Shown: piece after piece, positions 62,572-64,000 of the stretch
Layout: the number at the start of each line of letters is the position of its first letter
Position numbering within the stretch: position 1 is the first letter of the stretch
DNA from: Pseudolabrys sp.
Lineage (GTDB): Bacteria; Pseudomonadota; Alphaproteobacteria; Rhizobiales; Xanthobacteraceae
DNA length: 64,000 nt
Assembly (NCBI GenBank): GCA_026125895.1
Contig: JAHCKG010000008.1
Coordinates: 1-64,000, forward strand
Direction of reading: 5' to 3'
Translations under genes and position numbers: made by a program
Notes under the pieces: model-generated
What the model saw: the letters and a program-made list of their open reading frames with translations, nothing else
Database searches by the model: none
Told to the model about the DNA's origin: nothing

Positions 62572-64000
62572 ATGTCGTCAGTTGCCAACAGCACCCCATG
62601 GTGCGGCCAATCGGTCGAGCGCGTCGAGGACGCCGCGCTGCTGACGGGCCGCGGGCGCTTCATCGACGACCTGCCGACCAGGCCCGGCACGCTGCACGCC
62701 GCCATCCTGCGCTCGCCGCACGCCCATGCCCGCCTCGCCGCCATGCGCCTCGATGCCGCGCGCGCGCTGCCCGGCGTCGCCGCGGTGTTGACCGGCGCCG
62801 ACATCCAGAAGCTGTCGTCGAGCCTCGTCGTCGGCGTCAAGGCGAAGGTCGAATGCTGGCCGATCGCCACCGACCGCGTGCGCTATGTCGGCGAGCCGGT
62901 CGCGGTCGTCGTCGCATCGAGCCGCTACCTCGCCGAGGACGCCATCGACCTCATTGAGGTCGATTACGAGCCGCTGCCCGCCATCGTCGATCCCGTCGCC
63001 GCGCTCGATCCTGCCGCGGTCGTGCTGCATCAGAGCCTCAAGTCGAACCTCGCCAGCGAGCGCACGTTCCGTTACGGCGAACCCGAGCGAGCCTTCGCCG
63101 AGGCCGCGCACCGCATCGCTGTCACCATCCGCTATCCGCGTAATTCCTGCACGCCGATGGAGACCTACGGTCTCGTCGCCGACTACGACGCCGGCGAAGA
63201 CGCCTATGACGTGCTCGCCAATTTCATGGGCCCGTTCAGCCTGCACGCCGTGATGGCGCGCGCGCTCAAGGTGCCCGGCAACCGTTTCCGCCTGCGCACG
63301 CCGCCCGACTCCGGCGGCAGCTTCGGCGTCAAGCAAGGCGTCTTCCCTTACGTCGTGCTGATGGGCGTTGCCGCGCGCGTCACCGACCAACCGGTGAAGT
63401 GGATCGAGGACCGCCTCGAACATCTCGCCGCCTCGGTGTCCGCCACCAACCGCGTCACCACGTTGCAAGCCGCCGTCGATACGGACGGCCGCGTTCGCGC
63501 GCTCGCTTGGGATCAGCTCGAAGACGTCGGCGCCCATATCCGCGCGCCGGAGCCGGCGACGCTCTATCGCATGCACGGCAATCTGACCGGCGCCTACGAC
63601 ATCCGTCACGTCTCGGTGCGCAACAGCGTCGTGCTCACCAACAAGACGCCGACCGGCCTCAACCGCGGCTTCGGCGGCCCGCAGGTGTATTACGCGCTCG
63701 AGCGCCTGATGCAGCGCATCGCCGGAGAGCTCAAGCTCGATCCCGTCGACGTCATCCGCCGCAATCTCATCCCCTCGGGCAGCTTCCCCTATCGCACGGC
63801 GACCGGCGCCCTGCTCGACTCGGGCGACTACGTCAAAGCCTTCGAGATCGCACTTGAGGACGGCGCGTTCGCCGACCTGCGCCGGCGCCAGGCCGAAGCG
63901 CGCGCCGAAGGCCGCCTTTACGGCATCGGCCTCACCGCCGCGGTCGAGCCTAGCGTCTCCAACATGGGCTACATCACCACGGTGCTGACGCCGGACGAAC
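62572..64000 (+). CDS. Xanthine dehydrogenase family molybdopterin-binding subunit, 3' end cut by window edge
   Basis: At least 476 residues. The start VERVEDAALLTGRGRFIDDL is the usual aldehyde-oxidase/xanthine-dehydrogenase large-subunit beginning. VRYVGEPVAVVVA, PDSGGSFGVKQG and NRGFGGPQVYYALERLM (molybdopterin site) follow. The molybdenum enzyme would oxidise an aldehyde, CO or a heterocycle. The FAD and 2Fe-2S subunits are not in the window; they may follow. moaA at 17 kb supplies the cofactor. Confidence 0.93.
   Translation, partial: MSSVANSTPWCGQSVERVEDAALLTGRGRFIDDLPTRPGTLHAAILRSPHAHARLAAMRLDAARALPGVAAVLTGADIQKLSSSLVVGVKAKVECWPIATDRVRYVGEPVAVVVASSRYLAEDAIDLIEVDYEPLPAIVDPVAALDPAAVVLHQSLKSNLASERTFRYGEPERAFAEAAHRIAVTIRYPRNSCTPMETYGLVADYDAGEDAYDVLANFMGPFSLHAVMARALKVPGNRFRLRTPPDSGGSFGVKQGVFPYVVLMGVAARVTDQPVKWIEDRLEHLAASVSATNRVTTLQAAVDTDGRVRALAWDQLEDVGAHIRAPEPATLYRMHGNLTGAYDIRHVSVRNSVVLTNKTPTGLNRGFGGPQVYYALERLMQRIAGELKLDPVDVIRRNLIPSGSFPYRTATGALLDSGDYVKAFEIALEDGAFADLRRRQAEARAEGRLYGIGLTAAVEPSVSNMGYITTVLTPDE

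Overview
The window is a piece of a high-GC alphaproteobacterial chromosome. Gene content (class II DAHP synthase, a DUF2865 secreted protein, DUF2059, a DUF1289/TIGR02281 aspartic protease pair, a TakP-like TRAP system) and dispersed 'GTCATTCCGG' palindromes suggest Hyphomicrobiales, near Bradyrhizobium, Rhodopseudomonas or Pseudolabrys. This placement is from memory of such genomes, not from a search.

Layout. 1-32.1 kb is ordinary core genome: a GNAT-GFA-cysS group, a hybrid histidine kinase, marR-maiA, nadE, class II DAHP synthase, gor, rpiA, gph, moaA, a TRAP transporter with two tandem substrate-binding paralogs, an Mrp/ApbC ATPase, a HigBA-type toxin-antitoxin pair, a second histidine kinase and a TSUP permease. 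dusA at 32.2-33.2 kb is the left border of a degraded prophage. A dusA-type tyrosine integrase is followed by about 15 tiny rightward early genes (33.3-38.8 kb), then a leftward lysis cassette (endolysin, holin, nested Rz/Rz1 spanins), a rightward secreted beta-propeller 'moron' gene, and leftward tail-spike/collar genes. The prophage stops inside a DNA-ejection-like gene at about 45.45 kb, where it abuts the 3' two thirds of a marR gene. No head, terminase or portal genes and no second dusA site are present, so a large deletion has probably removed the rest.

45.5-53.5 kb is an accessory patchwork: marR and lacI-like 3' relics, a cluster of 21-bp-spaced iterons resembling a plasmid-type origin, a shortened PrtN regulator, a DUF3987-like protein, a MobV-like relaxase, a TacAT (DUF1778/GNAT) toxin-antitoxin pair, a serine-recombinase relic with an in-frame stop joined to an alpha/beta-hydrolase relic, and a RidA relic. 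This looks like the remains of an integrated mobilizable or replicative element.

53.5-64 kb is an acid-catabolism locus: LysR regulators, a branched-chain-amino-acid-type ABC importer (LivF, a fused LivM-LivG, LivH, binding protein), two overlapping enolase-superfamily enzymes, an AraC regulator and the start of a molybdopterin-binding xanthine-dehydrogenase-family subunit running off the right edge.

The most unusual observations are the 21-bp iteron array, a CCC-TGA +1 frameshift inside a small phage gene, an ATT-initiated (or start-mutated) tail-collar gene, the dusA gene whose start lies in element DNA, and the prophage/marR deletion junction. No tRNA, rRNA or CRISPR array was recognised.
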